A stretch of DNA of 64,000 bases, from positions 434,001 to 498,000 of the forward strand of contig NC_008699.1 in NCBI RefSeq assembly GCF_000015265.1. The letters are read 5' to 3'. How positions within the stretch are numbered: the first letter of the stretch is position 1; the number at the start of each line of letters is the position of its first letter. Positions 9,041-16,722 of this stretch are shown one piece after another. The position numbers were made by a program, and so were the translations under genes. The notes beneath the pieces are model-generated. The model was not told the origin of the DNA and searched no databases. It saw only the letters and a program-made list of their open reading frames with translations. The stretch comes from Nocardioides sp. JS614. Its GTDB lineage: Bacteria; Actinomycetota; Actinomycetes; Propionibacteriales; Nocardioidaceae.

Positions 9041-9549
9041 GAGTCGACGGTAGCCCGGCACCCCCGCCGGTGCGGTCCGGCGTCCGACGTCCGCCGGGAC
9101 CCGGGGAGCCCTACCCAGCGAGGCACCCGCGCGGCGTAGGTCGAGTAGTCCCCGGGGAACCGCTCGCGCAACGCGGCCTCCTCGGCGGCGATCTGGCCGC
9201 GGTCGATCGCGACCACGAACGCCGCGGCCGGCAGGAGTGCCGCCCACCGCCCGCGCAGGAGGGCGTGGGCGACCAGGACCCCGGCCATCCCGACGTACAT
9301 CGGGTTGCGCGAGACCGCGTTGGCGCCGGTGGTGACCAGGTCCGTCGCGGTGCCGGGCTCGAGCGGGTTGACGGTCGTCCCGGTCCGCCGGAACTGCTCG
9401 ACCGCCGCGACGAGCAGGCCGGCCGAAGCGGCTCCCACCAGGCCGGCCGCCGCGGTGCGTGCCGGGCGAGCCGGACGCGGGCCACCCAGCAGCCGCTGGG
9501 CGAGGGCGGCGGCCGTGGCGAGGGCGGCCGGCGGCGGCGGGGTCTTCAC
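9037..9549 (-). CDS. Isoprenylcysteine carboxyl methyltransferase (ICMT)-family membrane protein
   Basis: A 170-residue membrane protein with the ICMT/phospholipid-methyltransferase C-terminal signature: SRNPMYVGMAG, a hydrophobic hairpin, then EEAALRERFPGDYSTYAARVPRW. Bacterial members methylate varied small molecules or lipids and most have no known substrate. GTG start at 9549, 19 bp after the VKOR stop, with a purine-rich TGAGG upstream. It is translationally coupled to the SDR downstream. The fold is confident; the substrate is not known. Confidence 0.8.
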   Translation of the reverse strand: MKTPPPPAALATAAALAQRLLGGPRPARPARTAAAGLVGAASAGLLVAAVEQFRRTGTTVNPLEPGTATDLVTTGANAVSRNPMYVGMAGVLVAHALLRGRWAALLPAAAFVVAIDRGQIAAEEAALRERFPGDYSTYAARVPRWVGLPGSRRTSDAGPHRRGCRATVDS

Positions 9550-9568
9550 GATGCGGACCTCACGAGGA

Positions 9569-10246
9569 TCAGGCGAACAGGGCGTCGCCGTACTTCAGCA
9601 CGACGGCCAGCACCAGCACCAGGATCCAGGCGACGACCAGCACGAGGTCGAGGTTCGAGCGGACCATGGCGACCAGGCCGGCTTGGACCCGGCGGGGCAG
9701 GTACAGGTTGGCGTCGCGGATGTTCACGTAGGTCATCTCGAAGAAGACCAGGGTCGTCGCGAGCGTCACCAGCAGGCACCACGGGCAGAGCGCCCCGATG
9801 TCGAACATGGCCTCGTAGAAGAGCCAGTAGGCGAACGCGAGGCCGACCGTGTAGACGGCCTGCGCGGCCAGCATGAACCAGCGCGGGAACCGGATTCCGG
9901 CCAGGCTGGCGACGGCCAGGGTGATCACCACCGGTTCGGTGACCAGGCCGAGGAAGGCGTTGGGGAACCCGAGCAGCGAGGACTGCCAGGAGTTGGCCAC
10001 GGTGCCGCAGCTGATGACGGCGTTGATGTTGCAGCCGAGGTCGGCGTTCGGGTCCTCGGCCAGGCGCAGGGCGTCGATCGAGAGGACGAAGGAGGCCACC
10101 AGGCTCGCGACCGAGGCCACCAGCATCGTCACCCAGACGGTGGCGCGGCTGTGCCGCAGCCGGTGCAGGCGCGAGCCCTCGGCCAGCTCCTCGTCGGTGC
10201 CCAGCCCGCCGGTGGACCGCTTGTCGGTGCCCGGCGCGTGGGTCAC
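9569..10246 (-). CDS. Vitamin K epoxide reductase (VKOR) family protein
   Basis: A 225-residue membrane protein that re-oxidises a DsbA partner using quinone. The four VKOR cysteines are visible: Cys72 and Cys80 in the first extracellular loop (LGCNINAVISCG) and the active-site pair CPWC at 154-157. About five hydrophobic helices are present. The GTG start (10246) overlaps the stop of the DsbA-like gene (GTGA), which is strong support for a functional pair doing oxidative protein folding outside the membrane, as VKOR does in mycobacteria in place of DsbB. Confidence 0.93.
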   Translation of the reverse strand: MTHAPGTDKRSTGGLGTDEELAEGSRLHRLRHSRATVWVTMLVASVASLVASFVLSIDALRLAEDPNADLGCNINAVISCGTVANSWQSSLLGFPNAFLGLVTEPVVITLAVASLAGIRFPRWFMLAAQAVYTVGLAFAYWLFYEAMFDIGALCPWCLLVTLATTLVFFEMTYVNIRDANLYLPRRVQAGLVAMVRSNLDLVLVVAWILVLVLAVVLKYGDALFA

Positions 10247-11010
10247 TGGCTGCCCGCGGCGGACTCGATCGCCTCGGTCAGCGGGCCGACCGTGTACACG
10301 TCGCCCTGGAACTGCTCGCCGTCGATGACGACGGTCGGGGTGCCCTGGATGCCGGAGTCGAACGCCTTCTGCGTCACCGAGGCGGTCCAGGGCTCGTAGG
10401 TGCCCTCGCCGAACTGCTCGACGACGTCGTCGGGCACGCCGGCATCCCGGGCGATCGCGGCGATCTGGTCGTTGCTGAGGCCCTCGGTGCCCTCGGCCGG
10501 CTGGTTCTCGTAGAGCGCACTGTGGAAGGCCCAGGCCCGGTCCGGCGCACCGTGGACCACGGTCGCGAACGCGTTGGCGGCGCGGGTGGAGTACCGGGTG
10601 CCGCGCGACTGCTCGTCGAGGAAGGAGATCGGGCGCAGCTCGATCCGCGCGGTGCCGTCGGCGACCAGCCGGTCGAGCTCGCCACTGTTGGCCGCTTCGA
10701 AGGCGCCACAGGCGGGGCACATGTAGTCGTAGTAGATCTCGACCGTGACCGGTGCGTCGTCCTGGCCGACCGCGAACGACCCGGAGGGCTCGATGTTCGC
10801 CGGCGCCACCAGCGGCCCGGAGGCTGCGGGTGCGCTGTCGTCGTCGCCGGTCACCGTGCGCACGACCGCGAAGACGATGGCTGCGACCAGGCCGAGGATC
10901 ACGACGGCGCCGACCGCGGTCACGAGCCGGCGGCGACGCGCCTGCTGCTCCTCGACGATGCGCTGCTGCTCGCGCATCTGCTGGGTCCTGATCCGTCCCT
11001 GCTTGCTCAT
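10243..11010 (-). CDS. Membrane-anchored DsbA-like thiol:disulfide oxidoreductase
   Basis: A 255-residue protein: basic Gln/Arg-rich cytoplasmic N-terminus, one membrane anchor (about residues 30-52), then a thioredoxin-fold DsbA domain with active site CPAC (98-101) and the cis-Pro region GTPTVVIDG near the C-terminus. It introduces disulfides in exported proteins. Start ATG 11010 has AGGAAG about 6 nt upstream. A possible -10 TTAGTG lies some 60 nt upstream on the minus strand. It is the first gene of a four-gene operon with VKOR, the ICMT-like protein and the SDR. Confidence 0.92.
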   Translation of the reverse strand: MSKQGRIRTQQMREQQRIVEEQQARRRRLVTAVGAVVILGLVAAIVFAVVRTVTGDDDSAPAASGPLVAPANIEPSGSFAVGQDDAPVTVEIYYDYMCPACGAFEAANSGELDRLVADGTARIELRPISFLDEQSRGTRYSTRAANAFATVVHGAPDRAWAFHSALYENQPAEGTEGLSNDQIAAIARDAGVPDDVVEQFGEGTYEPWTASVTQKAFDSGIQGTPTVVIDGEQFQGDVYTVGPLTEAIESAAGSQ

Positions 11011-11194
11011 CCGCGACTTCCTGTGGTCGTTTTTGGGCAGGCCCGGTCTGTGGTCGTGGCCTGCCGTCGACACTAATCGGAACGGGACGGATCCCCGAGG
11101 GTCGAGCGTGGATCCGGGACCTTCGGCTCTAGAGATCGGGACGATCGGCTCAGCGAGTCGGCACCGGGAGGCGAGGTTCTGGAGCCCGCCCCCG

Positions 11195-11214
11195 GCCACC
11201 CACCTGTGGGTGAC
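11195..11214. other. Dyad-symmetric sequence between the DsbA operon and the 122-aa membrane protein gene
   Basis: CACCCAC and GTGGGTG form an inverted repeat separated by only two bases, with partial extension on both sides. The loop is too short for a good terminator hairpin unless inner pairs open, so a protein-binding site is equally possible. It lies 40-60 nt after the stop of the minus-strand gene ending at 11255. The rest of the 11011-11254 gap shows no gene that I can support. Confidence 0.25.
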
Positions 11215-11254
11215 CAGGGGCAAGGCCGGTCAGGGGTGGCGCTCACGAGGACGC

Positions 11255-11623
11255 TCACGAGGGCGCGCCGGGGACGATGCCCGGGCCGTACCCGCCGTCC
11301 CTGTCCCCGCCGAAGGGAGGGTCGGGGAGGTCGCCGGGCAGCGGCCCGCGCCGCCACTGCTGCCCGACCTCGGTCGGGCCTTGCTGCTCGTCGACCGATG
11401 CGCGGCCGACCAGGAAGCCACCGAGGCCGACGAGGACCACCAGTGCCGACAGCCCGGCCGCGAGGTAGCCCTCCGGGCCGGGTCGGCGGACCAGGGTCCG
11501 CCACCGGCTCGCCCGGTCCGGGACGGCCCGGTCGGCGCCGGACGGGTCGGCGGCCCGGTCCGGGGCGGTCGGCTCCGTCCGGTCTCCGCTCGGGGCCCTG
11601 TCGGCCGGGGTCTGCTCGGTCAC
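11255..11623 (-). CDS. Small single-pass membrane protein, unknown function
   Basis: A 122-residue protein not recognised as a named family. An Asp/Pro/Ala-rich hydrophilic N-terminus (about 50 residues) precedes one membrane segment (GYLAAGLSALVVLVGLGGFL) and a Gly/Pro-rich C-terminal tail ending GIVPGAPS. The GTG start at 11623 has a very good AGGAGGA box 6 nt upstream, which is the main argument that the gene is real. It is divergent from the secreted hydrolase at 11763; the 139-bp gap between them must hold both promoters. Confidence 0.65.
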   Translation of the reverse strand: MTEQTPADRAPSGDRTEPTAPDRAADPSGADRAVPDRASRWRTLVRRPGPEGYLAAGLSALVVLVGLGGFLVGRASVDEQQGPTEVGQQWRRGPLPGDLPDPPFGGDRDGGYGPGIVPGAPS

Positions 11624-11762
11624 TAGGTCCTCCTGGTTGCGATGAGCCCAGCGTCGGCGCGGGAGGTGGGGCGCAGGTGTGTGCTTCCTGTGCTGGTCCT
11701 GTGGATGTGCGGGCTCGGGAGTTCGGGCCTCCGGCCGGACGCTGAGGTGGCAGCATCACGCC

Positions 11763-13970
11763 ATGCGGAGAGCGAGGAGAGCGGCCACGGCGAGTCTCGT
11801 CCTCGCGGCGGTGCTCGCCGGTGCCCGGCTCGGCACGACCGGCGCCTCCGCGGCCGGCCCGGGCGACCCGGCTGGCTTCACGCTCCGCCCCAGTGTGAAC
11901 CAGCTCTACGTGCTCTCGGCGACACCGGGCGAGCAGCTCGAGCTCGTCGGGGCCGACGGGGCCACCGTCGCGGCGGGGACCGTCGACGCGGCCGGCAGCC
12001 TCGCGTGGCGCGAGCTGGCCGCCGGCGGCTACGCCGTACGGCCCGCGGCCGATCCCGGCGCGCAGTCCGATCCGGTCACGGTGGGCGACTTCGACGACCC
12101 GGCACCGCCGCAGTCCTTCTACGACGCGCAGACCCTGGCGCCCGGCTTCGGGTACGTCACCACCCGCGACGGCACCACGCTCTCGGCGAACGTCGTGCTC
12201 CCGCCCGGCCCGGGACCGTTCCCGACCGTGGTCGAGTACTCCGGCTACGACCCCAGCAACCCTGCCAACACGACCATGGCCCAGCTGTTCAACACACTCG
12301 GCTACGCCTACGTGGGCGTGAACATGCGCGGCACCGGCTGCTCCGGTGGCAGCTTCTTGCACTTCGAGCCGATCCAGAGCCTGGACGGCTACGACGTGAT
12401 CGAGGCCGTCGCCGCGCAGCCCTGGGCGAAGTTCCACCGGGTCGGGATGGTGGGCATCTCCTACCCGGGCATCTCCCAGCTCTACGTCGCGCGGACCCGC
12501 CCGCCGCACCTCTCGGCGATCACGCCGCTGTCGGTCATCGACGACACCTACCGCGGCACGCTCTACCCCGGCGGCATCCTCAACACCGGCTTCGCCGTCC
12601 CCTGGGCGACCGAGCGGGCCAGCCAGGCGGCGCCGTACGGCCAGGGCTGGGAGCGCCCCCGGGTCGACGCCGGGGACAGCGTGTGCGAGGCGAACCAGGC
12701 GCTGCGGCTGCAGAACCCCGACCCACTCCAGCTGATCGAGGACAACCCCTACTACTCCGCGAAGGTGGGCGATCCGATCTCGCCGAGCCTGTTCGTGCAT
12801 CGCATCGACGTCCCGGTCTTCATCGCGGGCGCCTGGCAGGACGAGCAGACCGGCGGCCACTTCCCGGCGCTGCTCGACGACTTCGCGTCCGCCCCGCACG
12901 TGTACGCGTCGATGGCCAACGGCTCGCACACGGAGTCGCTCAGCCTCGGCGTCTTCGGGCGGTACGCCGACTTCCTCGACCTCTACGTCGCCCGCCGGGT
13001 GCCGACCGCTGCCAAGACGTTCGTGGCCCCGATCCTGGCGCAGTCGCTCACCGGCGTCGCCGGCCTGTCGCTTCCGCCCGGGCCCGACTACACGGGCCTG
13101 ACCTACCGGCAGGCGCTGCGCAGCTACCAGTCCGCCGACCCGGTCCGGATCCTCTTCGAGGAGGGAGCCGCGGCCGGCCAGCCCTCCGGTGCGCCGCTGC
13201 CCCGGTTCGTGCGGACCTTCCCGTCCTGGCCGATCCCGAGCGCCGCGCCGACCGCGTGGTACCTCACCTCGACCGGTCGCCTGCGCGCGACGCCTTCCTC
13301 GACCCGGCCCGCCGCGGCGACCCCGCGCAGCTACCGCGCGGACCCGACCGCGCTCCCGGAGACGACGTACTCGGGCTCGAGCTCCGGGATCTGGGCGGCG
13401 CACCCCGACTACGACTGGCGGCAGATTCCTGACGGCACCGGGCTCGGCTGGCTCAGCGCGCCCCTGCGCACGGACGTGGTGGCGATCGGCACCGGCTCGG
13501 TCGACCTGTGGGTCCGCACCCCGGCCCTCGACACGGACCTGGAGGTGACCCTCAGCGAGGTGCGGCCGAACGGCCGCGAGGTCTACGTGCAGTCCGGGTG
13601 GCTGCGGGCCAGCCACCGCGCGCTCGACACCGCCCGCTCCACGCCCGTCTCGCCGGTGCACACCGACCTCGAGGCGGACGTCCGCCCGCTGCCGGCCGGT
13701 CGGTACACCAAGCTGCGGATCGAGCTGTTCCCGTTCGCCCAGGCCTTCCGTGCGGGGTCCCGGCTGCGGCTGACCGTGGACGCCCCCGGCGGCGCCCGGC
13801 CGCTGTGGGCCTTCGACACCATCGCCGACGGCGAGCGGGTCTCCGTCGCCGCCGACGCGGTACGGCGCTCCCGCCTGGTGCTGTCCGTGGTCCCGGGCGT
13901 GCGGGTGCCGGCGACGGCCCCGGCATGCGCGTCGTTGCGCAGCCAGCCTTGCCGCAGCTTCCCCGGCTGA
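11763..13970 (+). CDS. Secreted CocE/NonD-family (peptidase S15) serine hydrolase
   Basis: A 735-residue exported alpha/beta hydrolase. A signal peptide with Ala-rich core ends near ASA (residue 30). An N-terminal beta-rich segment precedes the S15 domain with oxyanion-region VNMRGTGCSGG, nucleophile elbow GISYPG (Ser233) and GAWQDEQTGGH. The C-terminal third resembles the X-Pro dipeptidyl-peptidase C-terminal jelly roll (TDLEVTLSEVRPNG, TYSGSSSG). Members hydrolyse amide or ester bonds of proline-containing peptides, cocaine-like esters or related acyl compounds. The substrate here is unknown. Start ATG 11763 is chosen because it begins the signal peptide. Confidence 0.85.
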   Translation: MRRARRAATASLVLAAVLAGARLGTTGASAAGPGDPAGFTLRPSVNQLYVLSATPGEQLELVGADGATVAAGTVDAAGSLAWRELAAGGYAVRPAADPGAQSDPVTVGDFDDPAPPQSFYDAQTLAPGFGYVTTRDGTTLSANVVLPPGPGPFPTVVEYSGYDPSNPANTTMAQLFNTLGYAYVGVNMRGTGCSGGSFLHFEPIQSLDGYDVIEAVAAQPWAKFHRVGMVGISYPGISQLYVARTRPPHLSAITPLSVIDDTYRGTLYPGGILNTGFAVPWATERASQAAPYGQGWERPRVDAGDSVCEANQALRLQNPDPLQLIEDNPYYSAKVGDPISPSLFVHRIDVPVFIAGAWQDEQTGGHFPALLDDFASAPHVYASMANGSHTESLSLGVFGRYADFLDLYVARRVPTAAKTFVAPILAQSLTGVAGLSLPPGPDYTGLTYRQALRSYQSADPVRILFEEGAAAGQPSGAPLPRFVRTFPSWPIPSAAPTAWYLTSTGRLRATPSSTRPAAATPRSYRADPTALPETTYSGSSSGIWAAHPDYDWRQIPDGTGLGWLSAPLRTDVVAIGTGSVDLWVRTPALDTDLEVTLSEVRPNGREVYVQSGWLRASHRALDTARSTPVSPVHTDLEADVRPLPAGRYTKLRIELFPFAQAFRAGSRLRLTVDAPGGARPLWAFDTIADGERVSVAADAVRRSRLVLSVVPGVRVPATAPACASLRSQPCRSFPG

Positions 13971-14055
13971 CCCCTCGCCCCGGCCGCGCCCCGACGGCAG
14001 CCCGATCCGAGGCCGGGTACGGACCGCGCGGAGGCGTGTCTCTACGCTGCCGCGC

Positions 14056-14667
14056 ATGAGCTCGGTACTGGTGCCGCCGCCGCACACGCGGCTGGAGGAC
14101 CTGCTGAGCCTGGTCACGGGCGTCTACGTCGTCTCCCTCGGCCTGAGCTTCCTCCAGGCCTCAGGGGCGGTCACGGGCGGCACCGCCGGTCTCGCCCTGC
14201 TGCTCTCCTATGCGACCCCGATCGGGTTCGGCGTGCTGTTCGTGCTGATCAACCTGCCCGCGTTCGCGGTGGCCGCGTGGAAGAAGGGCTGGCCGTTCAC
14301 GGTGAAGTCGCTCGCCTGCGTCGTCGGGGTGTCGTTCGCGACCCGGCTGCAGGCGGAGGTGCTGGACCTGCCCGACCTCGACAAGCTCTACGGGGTGGTC
14401 GCGGGCAACCTGCTGGCCGGCGTGGGCCTGCTGATCCTGTTCCGGCACGGGGCGAGCCTGGGCGGCTTCAACATCATCGCGCTGCTCATGCAGGAGAAGC
14501 TCGGCCTCCGGGCCGGCTACGTGCAGATGGTCCTCGACGTGATGGTCGTGCTCGGGTCCGCGTTCGTCGTCGACCCGGGCATCGTGGTGCTCTCGGCGCT
14601 CGGCGCCGTCGTGCTCAACATCGTGCTGGCCTTCAACCACCGGCCGGGCCGGTACATGGGCCTCTGA
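14056..14667 (+). CDS. YitT-family membrane protein
   Basis: A 203-residue, five-to-six-helix membrane protein of the YitT (DUF161) family. Diagnostic segments are SGAVTGGTAGLALLLSYA, VLFVLINLPAF and ASLGGFNIIALLMQEK. Function is not established for the family. ATG 14056. It stands alone; the next sequence downstream is a truncated carboxymuconolactone-decarboxylase-like remnant. Confidence 0.85.
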   Translation: MSSVLVPPPHTRLEDLLSLVTGVYVVSLGLSFLQASGAVTGGTAGLALLLSYATPIGFGVLFVLINLPAFAVAAWKKGWPFTVKSLACVVGVSFATRLQAEVLDLPDLDKLYGVVAGNLLAGVGLLILFRHGASLGGFNIIALLMQEKLGLRAGYVQMVLDVMVVLGSAFVVDPGIVVLSALGAVVLNIVLAFNHRPGRYMGL

Positions 14668-14778
14668 CGTCGATTCGGGACTTCTGGGCGTCGGGTCCGG
14701 AGAATCTTCCCGACTCGACCGGCGGTTCACCCGAGTCAGCGCGGGGCGAACGCCGCCATCCAGGCATCCGCCTCGGGG

Positions 14779-15033
14779 GTCGACATCTGGAACCGCCCCG
14801 GCCTCTCCGACCGCGACCGGCGGCTGATCCTGATCGGCCTGCTCGCGGGGCAGGGCGCCGCCGACGTGCTGGGCATCCAGGTGCCCGCGGCGTACGCCAA
14901 CGGCGAGCTCGACGACGACGCGCTGCGCGAGATCGTGATCTTCGTGTGCCACTACGCCGGCTGGCCCCAGGGCGCCCGGCTCAACTCGATCGTCGAGGAG
15001 ACCATCGCGCAGGCCGGCCGGGACCGAGGCTGA
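14779..15033 (+). pseudogene. Truncated carboxymuconolactone decarboxylase (CMD)-like gene
   Basis: In this frame, 85 codons give a recognisable CMD-family C-terminal domain: VDIWNRPGLSDRDRRLILIG, then AYANGELDDDALREIV and HYAGWPQGARLNSIVEE, ending at a TGA. The frame is open back to 14668, but has no ATG or GTG and no CMD-like sequence upstream of VDIW, and the N-terminal third expected of gamma-carboxymuconolactone decarboxylases is absent. It reads as a 5'-truncated remnant. A rare start codon giving a short live protein cannot be excluded. Confidence 0.6.
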
Positions 15034-15114
15034 GCCCGCCGGAGAGCGTGACCGAAGTCACGTCGCCTCGTTGTGGAGGAGAGCGCCCATGCTCGTCCGC
15101 ACCGAGGAGCCCTC

Positions 15115-15318
15115 ATGGCCCTGTACCCCAGCCTCCTGCCCTACCTGGTCGCCTTCGTCGCCTTCGGCGTCGTGGCCGCGCTGGTCGCCCTCACCGTGCT
15201 GGTGCGGGTCGTCGCGGCGCTGCGGCGTACGCCGGATCCGGGCGTCGTGATCGTGCCGGCCCCACGCGCCGAGGGCACTGCGGCCCCCGCGGCCGACAGC
15301 CACCACGCCCGCACCTGA
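15115..15318 (+). CDS. Small membrane protein A (67 aa), paralogue of the next gene
   Basis: A predicted 67-residue protein with one long hydrophobic segment (YLVAFVAFGVVAALVALTVL), an Arg-Arg stop-transfer end, then a Pro/Ala-rich cytoplasmic tail. ATG 15115 is chosen over an upstream in-frame ATG at 15073 because GAGGAGC precedes it at good spacing and it begins at the hydrophobic part. The core pattern P-Y-x-V-AF-xxx-GVVAA-x-VA-xxx-LV-x-VVA-xx-RR is shared with the protein at 15486. Family not recognised. Confidence 0.6.
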   Translation: MALYPSLLPYLVAFVAFGVVAALVALTVLVRVVAALRRTPDPGVVIVPAPRAEGTAAPAADSHHART

Positions 15319-15485
15319 CCGCGCGGCCGGGACGCGGCCCGCGCCTCGACCTGGCCCCGGGTCCGGGCCCGGCCCAGGTCCCAGTCGGGCCCGAGCGGAC
15401 CTCCAGTGACCCCCAAGCGGTGCGCGGGACGGTAGGTGCACCGAGGCAGACCGCCTCGGGCCCGCCGAGTCCCAGGAGCACCGTC

Positions 15486-15665
15486 ATGATCGATCTCTCC
15501 GCCCTCGAGCCCTTCGCCATCGCGTTCCTCGTGGTCGGCGTCGTGGCCGCCGTCGTCGCCGCCGCCACGCTGGTCGCGGTCGTCGCCGAGGTACGCCGCG
15601 TCGCCCGCCCCGCGCTCGCCGTCGTCACGGCCGAGCCGGCTGCGACCGCCGGCCGCGCCGCCTGA
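15486..15665 (+). CDS. Small membrane protein B (59 aa), paralogue of the preceding gene
   Basis: A 59-residue protein beginning MIDLSALEPFAIAFLVVGVV, one hydrophobic helix followed by RR and a short Ala-rich tail. ATG 15486 follows an AGGAG box at 7-8 nt. Its helix aligns with that of the 67-residue neighbour (AF-xxx-GVVAA-x-VA), so the two arose by tandem duplication. The 167 bp between them is extremely GC-rich, with no other gene visible. Function unknown. Confidence 0.6.
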   Translation: MIDLSALEPFAIAFLVVGVVAAVVAAATLVAVVAEVRRVARPALAVVTAEPAATAGRAA

Positions 15666-15691
15666 GCCGCGTGCACCGGACCGGTGTCGCG

Positions 15692-16126
15692 TCAGTCCGA
15701 CGAGCGGCGGGCGGCTCGCCGGTCGGAGTGGACCGTGGTCATCACGTAGTCCTTCTCCGGCCCGGTCGCCCGCCACTCGACCGACCACCCCTCCGGGCCG
15801 ACCTCGATCAGCCCGTCGTAGTGGTCCGCGCCGCACGGATGCCCGACCCGGTGGCCCACCGACCACGGGTGGAACGGGCGCCCGTCGGAGAACGTCACCT
15901 CCCACGTCTCGCCGGCCCGCTCGACGTACAGCGTCCGGCTCACCGGGACCGAGCGGCCGGCCCAGGTCATCGTCCCCTCCTCGCTCCACCGCACCCGGTC
16001 GGGCGACTCCACCGCCAGGGTGGTGACGCCGACCACGTCTCGCCGCTCGCCGGTCAGGTGGTCGTCGACCACCCGGGTGAGCGTCCAGGTGCCCAACAGA
16101 TCGGTCGGGAGCGGCTCGGTTCCCAT
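15692..16126 (-). CDS. DUF6314-like family protein
   Basis: A 144-residue soluble protein, beginning with a lipocalin-like LLGTWTLTRVVDD and containing WEVTFSDGRPFHPWSVGHRV-type and HPCGADHYDGLIEV segments, which I associate with the actinobacterial DUF6314 family (function unknown). A -10 like TACCGT lies 8 nt before the ATG on the minus strand, suggesting leaderless translation. Its start codon overlaps, on the opposite strand, the putative RNase HI start (shared CATG at 16124-16127). Confidence 0.65.
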   Translation of the reverse strand: MGTEPLPTDLLGTWTLTRVVDDHLTGERRDVVGVTTLAVESPDRVRWSEEGTMTWAGRSVPVSRTLYVERAGETWEVTFSDGRPFHPWSVGHRVGHPCGADHYDGLIEVGPEGWSVEWRATGPEKDYVMTTVHSDRRAARRSSD

Positions 16127-16643
16127 GACCGATGACGGTAGCCAACCGCCGCTGTGCGAGGGTGCTCCGGTGCCGCCCCGTACGCGTGTCAAGCGCCCGC
16201 CCCGCCCCGCCATGCCGGTCCCCGAGGGGGCCCGCGAGGTGTTCACGGACGGCGCCTGCTCCGGCAACCCGGGCCCCGGCGGCTGGGCCTGGGCCCTGGA
16301 CACCGCCGTCTACGCCTCTGGCCGCGAAGCGCCCTCGACCAACCAGCGGATGGAGATCCGAGCGGCGCTGGAGGCGGTGCGGTCCCTCGACGGGCCGCTG
16401 CTGGTGGTGAGCGACTCGACGTACGTCGTCCACTGCTTCCGCGACCTGTGGTGGCAGGGCTGGCTGGACCGGGACTGGGTGAGCTCGGCCCGCAAGCCGG
16501 TCGCCAACCGGGACCTCTGGGAGCCGCTGGTCGGCCTGGTCCAGGACCGTGGTGACGTCGCGTTCGCCTGGGTGAAAGGCCACTCGGGCCACGTCATGAA
16601 CGACTTCGTGGACCGGCTCGCCGTCGCGGCGACACGGGCGTGA
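16125..16643 (+). CDS. rnhA: Ribonuclease HI
   Basis: Degrades RNA in RNA-DNA hybrids. The RNase H fold carries all four acidic catalytic residues: Asp in FTDGACSGNPGPGGW, Glu in NQRMEIRAAL, Asp in VVSDSTYVV and Asp in NDFVDRLA, plus the loop WVKGHSGH. From ATG 16125 it is 172 residues with a roughly 30-residue basic Pro-rich extension. An in-frame ATG at 16212 would give a 143-residue protein of standard length. Neither start has a convincing Shine-Dalgarno sequence, so the N-terminus is uncertain. Confidence 0.88.
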   Translation: MTDDGSQPPLCEGAPVPPRTRVKRPPRPAMPVPEGAREVFTDGACSGNPGPGGWAWALDTAVYASGREAPSTNQRMEIRAALEAVRSLDGPLLVVSDSTYVVHCFRDLWWQGWLDRDWVSSARKPVANRDLWEPLVGLVQDRGDVAFAWVKGHSGHVMNDFVDRLAVAATRA

Positions 16644-16722
16644 CCTCCGAGGCTGAAGTGGCTCACGGGGCTAGCGTGAGGGCCAGCCGCACAACCGCCA
16701 GACCGAGTCGAGGGGAAGCCGC

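Noticed and set aside
11073..14117. A 1014-codon minus-strand frame opposite the secreted S15 hydrolase
   Set aside because: Shadow frame; the plus-strand gene has signal peptide, nucleophile elbow and jelly-roll domain.
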